A DNA stretch of 64,000 nucleotides from Mycolicibacterium phocaicum (GCF_010731115.1 NZ_AP022616.1:2976001-3040000); one strand, 5' to 3'. Shown: positions 1 through 10,192, numbered from the stretch's first letter. Notes: a model not told the origin generated them from the letters alone. Translations and numbers: made by a program.

Positions 1-89
1 AGCTGCCACGTCGACGGCATTGCCCCTGCGCCCACGGCACAAAACACCGAGTCGTGCAGGCCCCACCACAGAGTCAACGCAGGCCGGGG

Positions 90-2015
<1,926 letters not shown>

Positions 2016-2057
2016 GACGCACCTCCCAGACACATGCCGCCAACGTTATCAGAATAA

Positions 2058-2098
2058 ATGAATACGTCTTCATGTGTATGCCCTAGTACACTAGGACC
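2058..2098. promoter_or_regulatory. nmtR-ctpJ divergent operator and leaderless nmtR promoter
   Basis: An inverted repeat ATGAA-N6-TTCAT (2058-2073) matches the ArsR/SmtB operator form. A second perfect repeat, CCTAG-TACA-CTAGG (2082-2095), covers the nmtR -10 candidate TACACT (2087-2092), which sits exactly 6 nt before the GTG at 2099. The operator therefore overlaps the expected -35 of nmtR and lies in the ctpJ upstream region. The role of the second repeat is inference. Confidence 0.7.
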
Positions 2099-2461
2099 GT
2101 GGGACATGGTGTCGAGGGGCGTGACCGCCCCACCGGGCGGCTCGACGCTGACGCCGCGGCTCAGGTCGCCACAACTCTGCAGGCCCTCGCCACTCCGAGC
2201 CGGTTGATGATCCTCACCGAGCTACGCCAGGGCTCTCGCTCCGTCACCGACCTCGCCGACGCGATCGGACTGGAGCAGTCCCTCGTCTCCCACCAGCTCC
2301 GGCTGCTGCGCAATCTCGGACTGGTGACCGGCACCCGGAGCGGCCGCAGCATCGTCTACAGCCTGTACGACAACCACGTCGCCCAACTGCTCGACGAGGC
2401 CGTCTACCACAGCGAGCACCTCAGGCTGGGACTGGCGGACCGCACGGGCGACGTGGGCTAA
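2099..2461 (+). CDS. nmtR: Nickel/cobalt-sensing ArsR-family repressor NmtR
   Basis: 120-aa ArsR/SmtB winged-helix repressor that releases its operator on binding Ni2+ or Co2+. It is close to M. tuberculosis NmtR over the whole length, including the N-terminal MGHGVEG. The helix-5 ligands D91, H93, H104 and H107 and the N-terminal H3 are all present. The C-terminal tail histidines proposed as extra ligands in M. tuberculosis (109 and 116) are replaced here by Arg and Thr. The start is GTG at 2099 and translation is probably leaderless. It is divergent from its expected target ctpJ. Confidence 0.92.
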   Translation: MGHGVEGRDRPTGRLDADAAAQVATTLQALATPSRLMILTELRQGSRSVTDLADAIGLEQSLVSHQLRLLRNLGLVTGTRSGRSIVYSLYDNHVAQLLDEAVYHSEHLRLGLADRTGDVG

Positions 2462-2586
2462 CCCTGCTTGACCGCCGTGAGGATCCGTGTCGCCGGCCGA
2501 ATCAGGGCGGCCTCGATGTTCTGGAAGCCGCTGTCCGCCAGCATTTCCCGAAAAACAGCGCGGTCGTGATCCATGGCACACGCCAG

Positions 2587-2745
2587 ATGGTCGCCGACAT
2601 TCTCGCCGACGAACTGATGGACGAACCCGATGCAACGTTCCTATCGTGGGGATTGGTCGGGTTGCTCGGGGCGGTCGCCGAGGGGCGCATCACCGCCGAT
2701 GCCGGCTACGCCGTCGTCCGATTGTCGTTGCGACGGCCGATGTAA
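2587..2745 (+). CDS. Small ORF or gene remnant of unknown function
   Basis: Not recognised. This frame is open from about 2464 to the TAA at 2743-2745, but there is no convincing start before the ATG at 2587. The 52-residue product contains ADELMDEPDATFLSW and a conserved-looking hydrophobic middle, and ends LSLRRPM. It lies directly before the SnoaL-like gene and could be the 3' end of a decayed gene. There is no clear ribosome-binding site, so expression is doubtful. Confidence 0.3.
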   Translation: MVADILADELMDEPDATFLSWGLVGLLGAVAEGRITADAGYAVVRLSLRRPM

Positions 2746-2767
2746 TCCGGAAAGGCGAGGTGAGCCA

Positions 2768-3202
2768 GTGTCCACGACACCCACGAGCACGAATGTCGCG
2801 ACCTTCGAACGGTTCCACTGCAGTTGCAACAGCGGAGACATCGACGACATCGTGAGCACGATCGACGATGTCCTCCTGCCTGACGCCGTGGTCCACTCAC
2901 CGCTCGCGGCAGGTTCGGGCCCCGACACCATGAAGCTCATCTGGACGCTGCTCCTGCGCGCCTTTCCCGACATCCATGTCATGGTCGATGACATGGTCGT
3001 CGACCATGACAAGATCGCCTCACGCCAGACGGTGACCGGGACGCATCTCGGCGAGTACCGCGGTCTGGCGCCGACCGGCAAAACCGTTGTGTACGAAGAG
3101 ATTTTCATCATGCGCTTCGCCGATGGAAAGATCGCCGAAGTCTGGGGTGTGGTCGACACCCTGTCCCAGCTGCAGCAACTCGGCGCGGTCGGCAGGGTCT
3201 AG
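2768..3202 (+). CDS. SnoaL-like ester cyclase family protein (NTF2 fold)
   Basis: 144-aa protein of the SnoaL-like polyketide cyclase/ester cyclase type, with typical segments TFERFH, LLRAFPDIHV, GEYRGLAPTGK and EIFIMRFADGKIAEVWGVVD. Members are small cone-shaped enzymes or binding proteins; the substrate cannot be told. The start is GTG at 2768, with GGAAAGG about 11 nt upstream; longer reading in this frame has no conserved N-terminus. Its stop overlaps the stop of the convergent CDF transporter gene within CTAG. Confidence 0.75.
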   Translation: MSTTPTSTNVATFERFHCSCNSGDIDDIVSTIDDVLLPDAVVHSPLAAGSGPDTMKLIWTLLLRAFPDIHVMVDDMVVDHDKIASRQTVTGTHLGEYRGLAPTGKTVVYEEIFIMRFADGKIAEVWGVVDTLSQLQQLGAVGRV

Positions 3203-4200
3203 CGCGCAGGGTATGCGTGGATCAACGCGGTCGTCAGCTTGGGCACCGCGTGCACCAGATGATGCTCGGCGTCGTGGGCGATCTGATGGGCCTGCGCCAG
3301 GCTCAGCTCGGGATCGAGGTCGAGTTCGACATCGGCATGCAAGCGGTGTCCCATCCAGCGCATGCGCACACTGTGCACCGAGCGCACCCCCGGTTCGGCC
3401 GCCAGCGACTGCTCGGCGGTTTCGACGAGCGCCGGATCGACACCATCGAGCAAGCGGCGGAACACATCTCGCACCGCGGTGCGCAGCACCGCCAGGATCG
3501 CCACCGTGATGATCAACCCGACAATCGGATCGGCGAGCGGATATCCAAGGGCCACTCCCCCGGCGCCGAGCAATACCGCCAGTGACGTGAACCCGTCGGT
3601 GCGCGCGTGGACGCCGTCCGCGACCAACGCTGCCGACCCGATCTGCCGTCCCACGCGGATGCGGTAGACCGCCACCGTTTCGTTGCCGAGAAATCCGACC
3701 AGCCCGGCCAGCGCCACCCACCCCACGTGGTCGATGACGTGCGGGTGGACCAGCCGCTGCACCGCCTCGTATCCGGCGATGATCGCCGACAGCGTGATCA
3801 TGCCGACCACGAACAACCCGGCCAGGTCTTCCACCCGGCCGAAGCCATAGGTGTAGCGGCGCGTTGCGGCCTTGGCGCCCATGGCAAAAGCGATCCACAG
3901 CGGCACCGCGGTCAGGGCGTCGGAGAAGTTGTGAATGGTGTCGGCCGCGAGGGCCACCGATCCGGACACCACCACGATGGCGATCTGCACCACCGTGGTG
4001 AGGCCCAGCACCAACAGGCTGATCTTCACCGCCCGGATACCGGCGGCGCTCGATTCGAGCGCGCCGTCCAGGCTGTCCGCCGCGTCATGAGAATGGGGAG
4101 CGAAAAGCCCTCTGACCGCGCCCCAGCCGCCGTGGGAGTGGCCGTGATCGTGCGCATGGCTGTGGTCGCCGTGGTGGTGGTGGTGGTGGTGCCCGCTCAT
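3199..4200 (-). CDS. CDF-family cation efflux transporter, KmtR-regulated type
   Basis: 333-aa cation diffusion facilitator, a proton-coupled exporter of divalent metals. The N-terminus is very His-rich (MSGHHHHHHHGDHSHAHDHG), typical of a metal-buffering loop. Metal-site motifs HNFSD (90-94) and HARTD (198-202) give a two-His, two-Asp site in the membrane, followed by a C-terminal cytoplasmic dimer domain. Its ATG overlaps the kmtR stop as ATGA (4197-4200), so the two are translationally coupled. In M. tuberculosis KmtR controls the CDF gene Rv2025c, which is not adjacent; here regulator and target form one operon. Ni/Co is the likely substrate by context. Confidence 0.88.
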   Translation of the reverse strand: MSGHHHHHHHGDHSHAHDHGHSHGGWGAVRGLFAPHSHDAADSLDGALESSAAGIRAVKISLLVLGLTTVVQIAIVVVSGSVALAADTIHNFSDALTAVPLWIAFAMGAKAATRRYTYGFGRVEDLAGLFVVGMITLSAIIAGYEAVQRLVHPHVIDHVGWVALAGLVGFLGNETVAVYRIRVGRQIGSAALVADGVHARTDGFTSLAVLLGAGGVALGYPLADPIVGLIITVAILAVLRTAVRDVFRRLLDGVDPALVETAEQSLAAEPGVRSVHSVRMRWMGHRLHADVELDLDPELSLAQAHQIAHDAEHHLVHAVPKLTTALIHAYPAR

Positions 4201-4598
4201 CGCCGGCCGCCCTTGCTTACTGCGGTGTCGGCGTCGAGGCTCCGCACGCCCGGGTCCTGACGATGGTGAGCCGGCACCCCGGGACCCGCATGTTCAGCGT
4301 TGTGCACGGCGTCGACCACCAGCTGACGCACATGCTCGTTCTCGAGGCTGTAATAGATCGTCGTACCGGCACGGCGGGTCTGAACCAACCGCGCCATCCG
4401 TAGCTTCGCCAAATGCTGTGACACCGACGGCGCGGGCTTGCCGACGCGCTCGGCCAGTTCATTGACCGACAGCTCGCACGCGCTCAACGCCCACAACAGC
4501 TGGACGCGCGTCGGGTCGGCGAGCATCCGGAAGACTTCCACCACCAGACGCACCTGGTCGTCGGCGAGCGGTGCCGGCGCCTGGTTATCTGCATTCAT
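4197..4598 (-). CDS. kmtR: Nickel/cobalt-sensing ArsR-family repressor KmtR
   Basis: 133-aa ArsR/SmtB repressor, near-identical in its helix-turn-helix (ELAERVGKPAPSVSQHLAKL) to M. tuberculosis KmtR (Rv0827c). The five metal-ligand positions described for KmtR are conserved with a one-residue offset: H89, E102, H103, H111 and H112. It is first in an operon with the CDF transporter. A perfect 8-bp inverted repeat covers its start codon, which suggests autorepression. Confidence 0.92.
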   Translation of the reverse strand: MNADNQAPAPLADDQVRLVVEVFRMLADPTRVQLLWALSACELSVNELAERVGKPAPSVSQHLAKLRMARLVQTRRAGTTIYYSLENEHVRQLVVDAVHNAEHAGPGVPAHHRQDPGVRSLDADTAVSKGGRR

Positions 4599-4610
4599 AC
4601 GCAGATAATA
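4585..4610 (-). promoter_or_regulatory. KmtR operator over a leaderless promoter
   Basis: A perfect inverted repeat, TTATCTGC (4585-4592) and GCAGATAA (4601-4608) with an 8-nt spacer, contains the kmtR start codon (4596-4598). On the minus strand a -10 box TATTAT (4610-4605) lies exactly 6 nt before the ATG, so the mRNA probably begins at the start codon. The operator would cover both the transcription start and the initiation codon. Confidence 0.7.
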
Positions 4611-4645
4611 GACCGTCGGCCGCCGATCGATCTCGGGAGCGACGA

Positions 4646-5431
4646 TCAGCTACCGCGGTCCACCATGTCGAAAACCTTGACCGCATGCGAAAAGGGCTGC
4701 GGGGTAACGCCTATCGGACCGAACGGATGGTCGAGGGTGTAGATGACGTACAGCAGCAGCGACAACAGGACGGCGACCGCGCCGACCAGGACCGCGTGGG
4801 CGCGGGCGTTCTCCAGCCGCATGAAGCAGGTCAACAGGATCAACACCGTCCCACCGAAGATCAGGGCACTCCACAGGAGCGCCGGGATGCGCTGGTGGGA
4901 ATTGAGAATGCGCTCGCTGCGGTCCGAGGCGAGCACCGTCAGCTCACTGAGGAACTGCGAATCGATCGGGCTCGCGGTCGACGCCGAACTATGCGTTCCC
5001 ACAATGCGATACATCTCGCTGAGCGCGGCGCGGCCGTTGTTGCCGATGTCGGCGAATTCGTCCGTGCCCCAGGCGGGCCCCTGCACCGCGGCGGCGTACT
5101 TGCGCAGTTGCTCGCGAACCTGCGCCTGCTCGGGTTGCGGCATCGCGACGGTCTGGCGGTACAGCGTCGTCAACGTCGACGCTTCGTTGGCGACGTTCGT
5201 CTCGGCACTGAGGAACTGCTGCCAGCCGACGACGACGGTGAATCCGAGGAGCGCCCCGTAGACCAGGCCGACCACGGTCAGGAACGGCGACAGGAAAGAG
5301 TTCTGTTCGGGGCGCGCATCGCGGGCGATCATGCGTCGCGTCACGAACACACAGCCGACCGCCACGCAGACCGCTCCGCCGACAACCATGGCCAGCAAGA
5401 GCCACGCGCCGAACACTCCGAGGTCACCCAT
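4646..5431 (-). CDS. DUF4239 bestrophin-like membrane protein
   Basis: 261-aa membrane protein with an N-terminal hydrophobic helix, a second one after RPEQNSFLSPFLTVVGLVYG, a soluble middle region, and two C-terminal helices (LLWSALIFGGTVLILLTCF and the following segment). This layout matches DUF4239, which has no established function. I start it at 5431 (MGDLGVFGAW), where the hydrophobic N-terminus begins; the 115 codons upstream in frame look non-coding. Confidence 0.7.
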   Translation of the reverse strand: MGDLGVFGAWLLLAMVVGGAVCVAVGCVFVTRRMIARDARPEQNSFLSPFLTVVGLVYGALLGFTVVVGWQQFLSAETNVANEASTLTTLYRQTVAMPQPEQAQVREQLRKYAAAVQGPAWGTDEFADIGNNGRAALSEMYRIVGTHSSASTASPIDSQFLSELTVLASDRSERILNSHQRIPALLWSALIFGGTVLILLTCFMRLENARAHAVLVGAVAVLLSLLLYVIYTLDHPFGPIGVTPQPFSHAVKVFDMVDRGS

Positions 5432-5708
5432 AGTGGACCAAGCATGCCAATAGCCCCGAGCCGTTGCCAAGCATTCCGGCAAACTCCTTCGAGCACGAAA
5501 CCGCACAACACCACTCGGTTGCCGGGTGCGCCGGCAACATCCGGCCCGGCCGGCACCACAGTCGACGCCGCAGCACAGAGCTGACGCCCCGTCGGCCCCA
5601 GCCTGAGCTACCCCAGAAAATGTCGGCGGGGTCAATCCGCCTGCTACAGTCCGGCTGTGTCCGATGGTCGATCGACCCGGATCCGGCACAGTGGAAAGGA
5701 ATACGGCA

Positions 5709-6092
5709 ATGGTCTTCACCAAATCGGTCGCCCAGCGGGCGGTCGTGGCTGCCGCAGGAGCCGCCGTGGCCGCCATGGCCGTCGCCCTGCCGACGTCAGG
5801 TCAGGCGCTGGCCGCCCCGGCGGCCCCCAACTGCACTCCCGCAGATCTGGCCGGCGTGGCTTCGGGTGTCGCCGCTGCCGCCTCGGCCTACCTGTTCACG
5901 CACCCGGACGTCAACGACTTCTACGGCAGCCTGCAGGGTAAGCCTCGCGATGAGGTCGCCAACGACGTGCGCACCTTCTTCGACGCAAACCCGCAGGCGC
6001 ACAACGAACTTCGCGCGATCCGTCAGCCGATGACAGATTTCCGCGAGCGCTGTGGCCTCGAGCAGCCCGACCGTCCGCTGTTGGGCGACTGA
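5709..6092 (+). CDS. Secreted mycobacterial hemophore-related protein
   Basis: 127-aa protein with a signal peptide ending near QALAAPAAP, followed by a helical domain carrying two cysteines (NCTPADL and RCGLE) and a VNDFYGSLQGKPRDEV segment. This is the mycobacterial hemophore-related family (Rv0203-like), small exported proteins implicated in haem binding. GGAAAGGA precedes the ATG at 5709. Its TGA overlaps the next ATG by one base (TGATG), so the two secreted proteins are probably co-translated. Confidence 0.8.
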   Translation: MVFTKSVAQRAVVAAAGAAVAAMAVALPTSGQALAAPAAPNCTPADLAGVASGVAAAASAYLFTHPDVNDFYGSLQGKPRDEVANDVRTFFDANPQAHNELRAIRQPMTDFRERCGLEQPDRPLLGD

Positions 6093-6394
6093 TGTCCGCC
6101 ATCTCGCCACGCCCCCGCCGCCGGCTGCTCGCCGCCGCACTGGCCGCAGCCGCCGTACCCGGATTGATCGCGGTCGTTCCCGTCGGCACCGCAAACGCCG
6201 ATGTCTGCTTCGGCGCCGGACGCCGCATCACGGTCAGCGGATGCACCGACTTCGGCGCAGTCGCGCCGTACGCTCCGCCGCCGGCCTACTACGCGCCACT
6301 GCCCGAGGACATGCCGCCGCCACCGCCGCCACCGCCGGTTCAGGGCTGCGTCGGCTGGAACGGCCGCTGGGTCAGCGCCAACACCTGCCGCTGA
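6092..6394 (+). CDS. Small secreted proline-rich protein
   Basis: 100-aa protein with an Arg-rich start, a hydrophobic signal sequence ending near GTANADVC, and a short mature part with four cysteines and a run of prolines (PEDMPPPPPPPPVQ). The end, GWNGRWVSANTCR, resembles small mycobacterial exported proteins of unknown role. It is coupled to the preceding hemophore-related gene by a one-base overlap. Confidence 0.65.
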   Translation: MSAISPRPRRRLLAAALAAAAVPGLIAVVPVGTANADVCFGAGRRITVSGCTDFGAVAPYAPPPAYYAPLPEDMPPPPPPPPVQGCVGWNGRWVSANTCR

Positions 6395-6421
6395 GCCCGC
6401 ACCCGCCTCGGACCACGCCGG

Positions 6422-7195
6422 TCAGTACGCCCCTGCGGCGGCCGGCTGGTCCGCGGCGTCGGTGCGGCCACGCAAAGCCCAGTGCAAGCGCTTGGCCGCG
6501 GCCAGTGCGCCGCTGGGCGCGTGCGGCTGGCCGTAGTGAATGAGCAGCGTCACGCGCCGCTGACCCGAGGCGATCGGCATGTTGGCGTGCAGGCTCCGGT
6601 ATCCCCAAAACAGGTACACGTCACCGACATTCATGTCGACGACGGTCGGGCCGCCGGCCCGGCCGAGGCTGTCCAGGATCCGCCGCCGGAACGTTGCGCT
6701 CTGGTGGACGATCTTGTCGAAGATGTTGACCAGCACCGAGCGGCGGAACGGCCGCTTGTTGAAGTACCCCACCAACTCTCCCGACCGGCCCGGTTCCGCT
6801 TCCGGGATGAACAGCGGGACCACCATCGTCACGACACTGGCGTCGTAGTGGAACCACCAGGCATCGCCGTCGGCATGCGGCCCGGCCACGATACGCACCG
6901 CGGTGCCGGCCATTTCATGCGCGCGGTCCGGGAACCGCCGGCGAACGACATTGTCGAGAAATGCGCGAACCGAATCGCTGGCCATGAAAGCGTGAATCGA
7001 TTCCAGGTGCCCGTCCTGTGGCGCCAGGACGAAATGGTCTTGCTCGCCGTACTCGGCCAACCACCGGTCGATTTCGGCCCGGGAATCAATCACCCAATCC
7101 CATTGCAGAGCGTTTGCTACCCGAGCCACGCCGGTCGCGTCCAACTGCTGCGCCACATCGACGGGATCGCACGCGTTCATGTCAAATTCACACAT
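6422..7195 (-). CDS. Fe(II)/2-oxoglutarate oxygenase-like protein
   Basis: 257-aa soluble protein. The segment AWWFHYDASVVTMVVPLFI contains an HxD pair, and YRSLHANMPI about 90 residues later supplies a distal His, followed by QRRVTLLIHY. This spacing fits the jelly-roll Fe(II)/2-oxoglutarate dioxygenase fold (phytanoyl-CoA hydroxylase-like). The substrate is unknown. A second in-frame ATG five codons in is possible. Confidence 0.5.
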   Translation of the reverse strand: MCEFDMNACDPVDVAQQLDATGVARVANALQWDWVIDSRAEIDRWLAEYGEQDHFVLAPQDGHLESIHAFMASDSVRAFLDNVVRRRFPDRAHEMAGTAVRIVAGPHADGDAWWFHYDASVVTMVVPLFIPEAEPGRSGELVGYFNKRPFRRSVLVNIFDKIVHQSATFRRRILDSLGRAGGPTVVDMNVGDVYLFWGYRSLHANMPIASGQRRVTLLIHYGQPHAPSGALAAAKRLHWALRGRTDAADQPAAAGAY

Positions 7196-7486
7196 TTGGA
7201 CGGAAGTGTAGACAACCAGAGAACGTCATTACCACGATTGCTGCGATTTGACATTTGGCCGGTGATGGTCATGCAATTCGACCACCTCGACAAGGATTGG
7301 ACAATTGCGTAAATATTGTTGATTTCTGCACTTCAGGAGCAGCCCCGAATCGATCTCATTCTCAGGAGTCCCTACGAATCTGCGGCGCCGCTCAACGGCG
7401 AGACCTGCCTACTCGATTGAATTCTTGCCACCTCCTGCCGCCACCCGCGGTTGCGAATCGCTGCGCTTGTGGCGTAGGACGGGCAA

Positions 7487-8209
7487 GTGACTGAAGCAGA
7501 CCCAGCCCGACAACGTGCCACAACGGGAGCATCGTTGTTGGACGAGGACGGGCACGCAGCCACCGTTCTGCCACGTCACCGCCACGGACTCACCCGCGAC
7601 GAGGTACGCCGGTCGCAGGAGACCCGGGTACGAGTGGCCACCGTGGAAGTGGTTGCCGAGCACGGATACGCCGGCGCCAGCGTTCGTCAAATCGCCTCGC
7701 GCGCAGGCATTTCCACCAAGACTTTCTACGAGCTGTACCCCGACAAGGAAGCCGCGTTCCTGGCCACCTACGCCGCGGTGGACCTGGTGGTCGAGTGGAT
7801 GCGTGACGCCGCGGCCGGCGCCACCACTGCGGCAGAGGTGATCGAAGCGGGCGTGCGGACATACCTGGGAACACTCGCCTCCCAGCCCGCATTCACCCAG
7901 AGTCTGGTGATCGAGGCGGTCGCTTCCACGGACCGCGTCCGGGCGCGCCGGTCGCAGGGGCTGGCCGATTTCGCCGGCGTCATGGTGCAGCACCTGCGCC
8001 GCGTCCGAGGGGCGGCCGGCCCCGATCCCGTTCCGACGTCGTCCGACCACGCGCTCTTGGTCGGGGCGCTGGGCGGCGTCAACGAACTGGTCGTGCAACA
8101 TCTCGGCGCAGCCCCGGCGGCCACCCTGCTCGACATCGTCGACCTGGCACGGACCCTGCTGGAGCGCATCGTCCTCACCTCTGCGGAGCGTTCGCCCTTC
8201 ACCGCCTGA
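7487..8209 (+). CDS. TetR-family transcriptional regulator
   Basis: 240-aa regulator with a TetR N-terminal helix-turn-helix (about residues 45-90: VVAEHGYAGASVRQIASRAG then ISTKTFYELYPDKEAAF) and a helical ligand domain. The start is GTG at 7487. It lies 145 bp before the MpaB-type oxygenase gene, whose promoter contains a near-perfect inverted repeat, so it probably represses that gene. The ligand is unknown. Confidence 0.85.
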   Translation: MTEADPARQRATTGASLLDEDGHAATVLPRHRHGLTRDEVRRSQETRVRVATVEVVAEHGYAGASVRQIASRAGISTKTFYELYPDKEAAFLATYAAVDLVVEWMRDAAAGATTAAEVIEAGVRTYLGTLASQPAFTQSLVIEAVASTDRVRARRSQGLADFAGVMVQHLRRVRGAAGPDPVPTSSDHALLVGALGGVNELVVQHLGAAPAATLLDIVDLARTLLERIVLTSAERSPFTA

Positions 8210-8301
8210 GAGCGGATCACTGCACTTCAATCCCCTTTTCGACCGCCGTGCGCCTCGGCAGGACTGGCCCGCAGCGCGCCGTCGTGTTAGCGTCCACCCA
8301 A

Positions 8302-8329
8302 TTGAGAAGACGACCGTTTTCTCTATATT
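8302..8329 (+). promoter_or_regulatory. Promoter with TetR-type operator in its spacer
   Basis: A -35 candidate TTGAGA (8302-8307), a 16-nt spacer and a -10 TATATT (8324-8329) lie 26 nt before the oxygenase start. The spacer holds an inverted repeat GAGAAGACG-AC-CGTTTTCTC (8304-8323) matching at 8 of 9 arm positions. Repression by the adjacent TetR protein is inferred from position. Confidence 0.6.
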
Positions 8330-8354
8330 CGACGCCGACAAGGGAGTCCGTGCA

Positions 8355-9329
8355 ATGACATCCACCCCCGCCGTTAGCACCGCGACCTCATCAGACGCCG
8401 CAGCCACAGCCGATCCGTTGGCGGCAGGCTCACTTGGACGCCATGTCGTCGGCCATCCGCTGGTGCTGCTGTATGCCAATGTGCCGGCGCTGATCATGCC
8501 GACCCTGCACCCGAAAATTGCCCACGTCCTCAGCGAGAAGGACCGCGCGCTCAACGGCAGCGAAGACCTGCCGACCCTGCAGGCCAACAGCCGCCGACTC
8601 ATCAGCACCTACGAGATGGTGATGGGCATCGTGTTCGCCGGGCCGGAAGCCGACGAGGTCGCCCACGGCCTGTACGAACTGCACCGCCCCATCTCCGGTT
8701 CCATGCCCGACGGCAGCCCGTATCACGCGTGGAACAAGGACGTCTGGAACTGGACCTGGGGTTCCATCCTCAAGGGCGGACTCGACATCGCCGACGAGTT
8801 CGGCCTGTTCGCCGACGCCGACGAACGCGAACAGGCATACCGCGCCCTCAAGGAGATCGGCATCCGATACGGCGTCCGCGCCCTGCCCGACACCTATGCG
8901 GACTTCTGCGACTATTGGCAGCCGATCGTCGACGACACCCTCGAAGTCAATCCGCAGGTGCAGTTCATCGTCGACCATGCGCTGAACCTCGCGAAGCCGC
9001 GCGGCTGGGGACTGGTCCCGACGCCGCTGTGGCGACTGTTGTCACTACCGGTGACGCGCACCATCCGTGTCGGGGTACTTGCCGGCGTCCCGGAGAAGTT
9101 CCACGCCGGCCTCGGCCTGCGGACGACCGCAATCGATCGACTGGAGCGGCGCATCCACGCCGCCATCTGGCGTGCCATCCCCATGCCCATCGCGGGTCAG
9201 TTCGGGCCGGCCTACTTCGCGCTGCGCCGGCGCTTCGGACAGCCCGGCTGGCGCACCCACTATTCGCGCGCGCAGTTGGCGGCCAACCGCGCCGAGGCCG
9301 AGGCCAGCACCATCAACTCCACCGCCTAG
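8355..9329 (+). CDS. MpaB/DUF2236-family oxygenase
   Basis: 324-aa protein of the DUF2236 (MpaB/latex-clearing protein Lcp) superfamily, haem b-dependent oxygenase-like proteins. Typical segments are SRRLISTYEMVMGIVFAG, VAHGLYELHRPISGSMPDG, PYHAWNKDVWNWTWGSI and YADFCDYWQPIVDD. The substrate is unknown. The gene is under a promoter with a TetR-type operator and follows the regulator gene. Confidence 0.75.
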   Translation: MTSTPAVSTATSSDAAATADPLAAGSLGRHVVGHPLVLLYANVPALIMPTLHPKIAHVLSEKDRALNGSEDLPTLQANSRRLISTYEMVMGIVFAGPEADEVAHGLYELHRPISGSMPDGSPYHAWNKDVWNWTWGSILKGGLDIADEFGLFADADEREQAYRALKEIGIRYGVRALPDTYADFCDYWQPIVDDTLEVNPQVQFIVDHALNLAKPRGWGLVPTPLWRLLSLPVTRTIRVGVLAGVPEKFHAGLGLRTTAIDRLERRIHAAIWRAIPMPIAGQFGPAYFALRRRFGQPGWRTHYSRAQLAANRAEAEASTINSTA

Positions 9330-9335
9330 CCACAT

Positions 9336-9352
9336 ATACCCCCTAGGGGTAT
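9336..9352. promoter_or_regulatory. RicR/CsoR-type copper operator
   Basis: ATACCCC-CTA-GGGGTAT is an inverted repeat with 7-bp arms and contains TACCC-N5-GGGTA, the motif known for the M. tuberculosis copper repressor RicR. It lies 46 nt before the DUF4396 gene start and predicts copper induction of that gene. Confidence 0.65.
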
Positions 9353-9397
9353 GGTGAATGTTGACTCCGATCGAACTGAACGATGAGGAACGACACC

Positions 9398-10096
9398 ATG
9401 GCCAACGAGTCCAACGACCATCACGCCAACCTCGGCGGACATGACCACAGCTCTCACATGGATCATGCGCATCACGGCGGCAACATCAACGCGATGGCAG
9501 TCAGCGCGACGCTGCATTGCCTCACCGGTTGCGCCATCGGCGAGATCGTCGGCCTGATCGTCGGCACCGCCCTTGGTTTGACGAATCTGGCCACCATCGG
9601 CCTGGCCATCGCGCTGGCCTTCGTCTTCGGCTACACCCTGTCGACACTGCCGCTGCTGAAAGCCGGCCTGGCAATAGGCACGGCGCTCAGCGTGGTGCTG
9701 GCCGCCGACACCCTCTCGATCGCGACCATGGAGATCGTCGACAACCTGGTCATGGCGGCGATCCCGGGCGCGATGAACGCGGGCCTGGTCAACCCGATCT
9801 TCTGGATCGGGATGATGATCGCGCTGACTGTCGCCTTCTTCGCCGCCTACCCGGTGAACCGCTACCTGCTGCAAAAAGGCAAAGGCCACGCACTGACGCA
9901 CAAGTACCACGGGGGCGGCGGTCCCGACGTCGCGGGAGCTCGACGATTCATCCCCAGCCTGAGCACACCGACACTGACCGCGGCGATCACGGCGTTCATG
10001 CTCGGCGGCCTGGTTGTCGCCGTCGCAGATCAACTCGGCGCACCCGACACCGCGTCGCACAGTCAGACAGCACCGTCCGCACACGCGGCACCGTGA
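9398..10096 (+). CDS. DUF4396 membrane protein, putative copper-responsive
   Basis: 232-aa membrane protein with a His-rich N-terminus (about ten His in the first 35 residues, HHANLGGHDHSSHMDHAHHG), a TLHCLTGCAIGEI segment with two cysteines in the first membrane helix, and several further helices, then a C-terminal helix. This matches DUF4396. GAGGA precedes the ATG at 9398; an upstream ATG at 9383 is in frame but overlaps that site. The RicR-like box suggests a role in copper handling; direct transport is not shown. Confidence 0.65.
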   Translation: MANESNDHHANLGGHDHSSHMDHAHHGGNINAMAVSATLHCLTGCAIGEIVGLIVGTALGLTNLATIGLAIALAFVFGYTLSTLPLLKAGLAIGTALSVVLAADTLSIATMEIVDNLVMAAIPGAMNAGLVNPIFWIGMMIALTVAFFAAYPVNRYLLQKGKGHALTHKYHGGGGPDVAGARRFIPSLSTPTLTAAITAFMLGGLVVAVADQLGAPDTASHSQTAPSAHAAP

Positions 10097-10192
10097 CCGA
10101 CATCAGAATCCCGATGCCACCGATAGGTCACCGACTCACTGCACGCCGCGCCGGCGGCGCCGATTTGACCTGACCTGACCCCGAAGACTCGG

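Noticed and set aside
3607..4260. Antisense ORF over the CDF transporter
   Set aside because: Low-complexity product antisense to a recognised transporter; its Val/Ala-rich end comes from the His codons of the real gene.
7409..8608. 399-aa minus-strand ORF over the TetR gene
   Set aside because: The opposite strand encodes a clear TetR regulator, an operator and an oxygenase start; no domain is seen in the antisense product.
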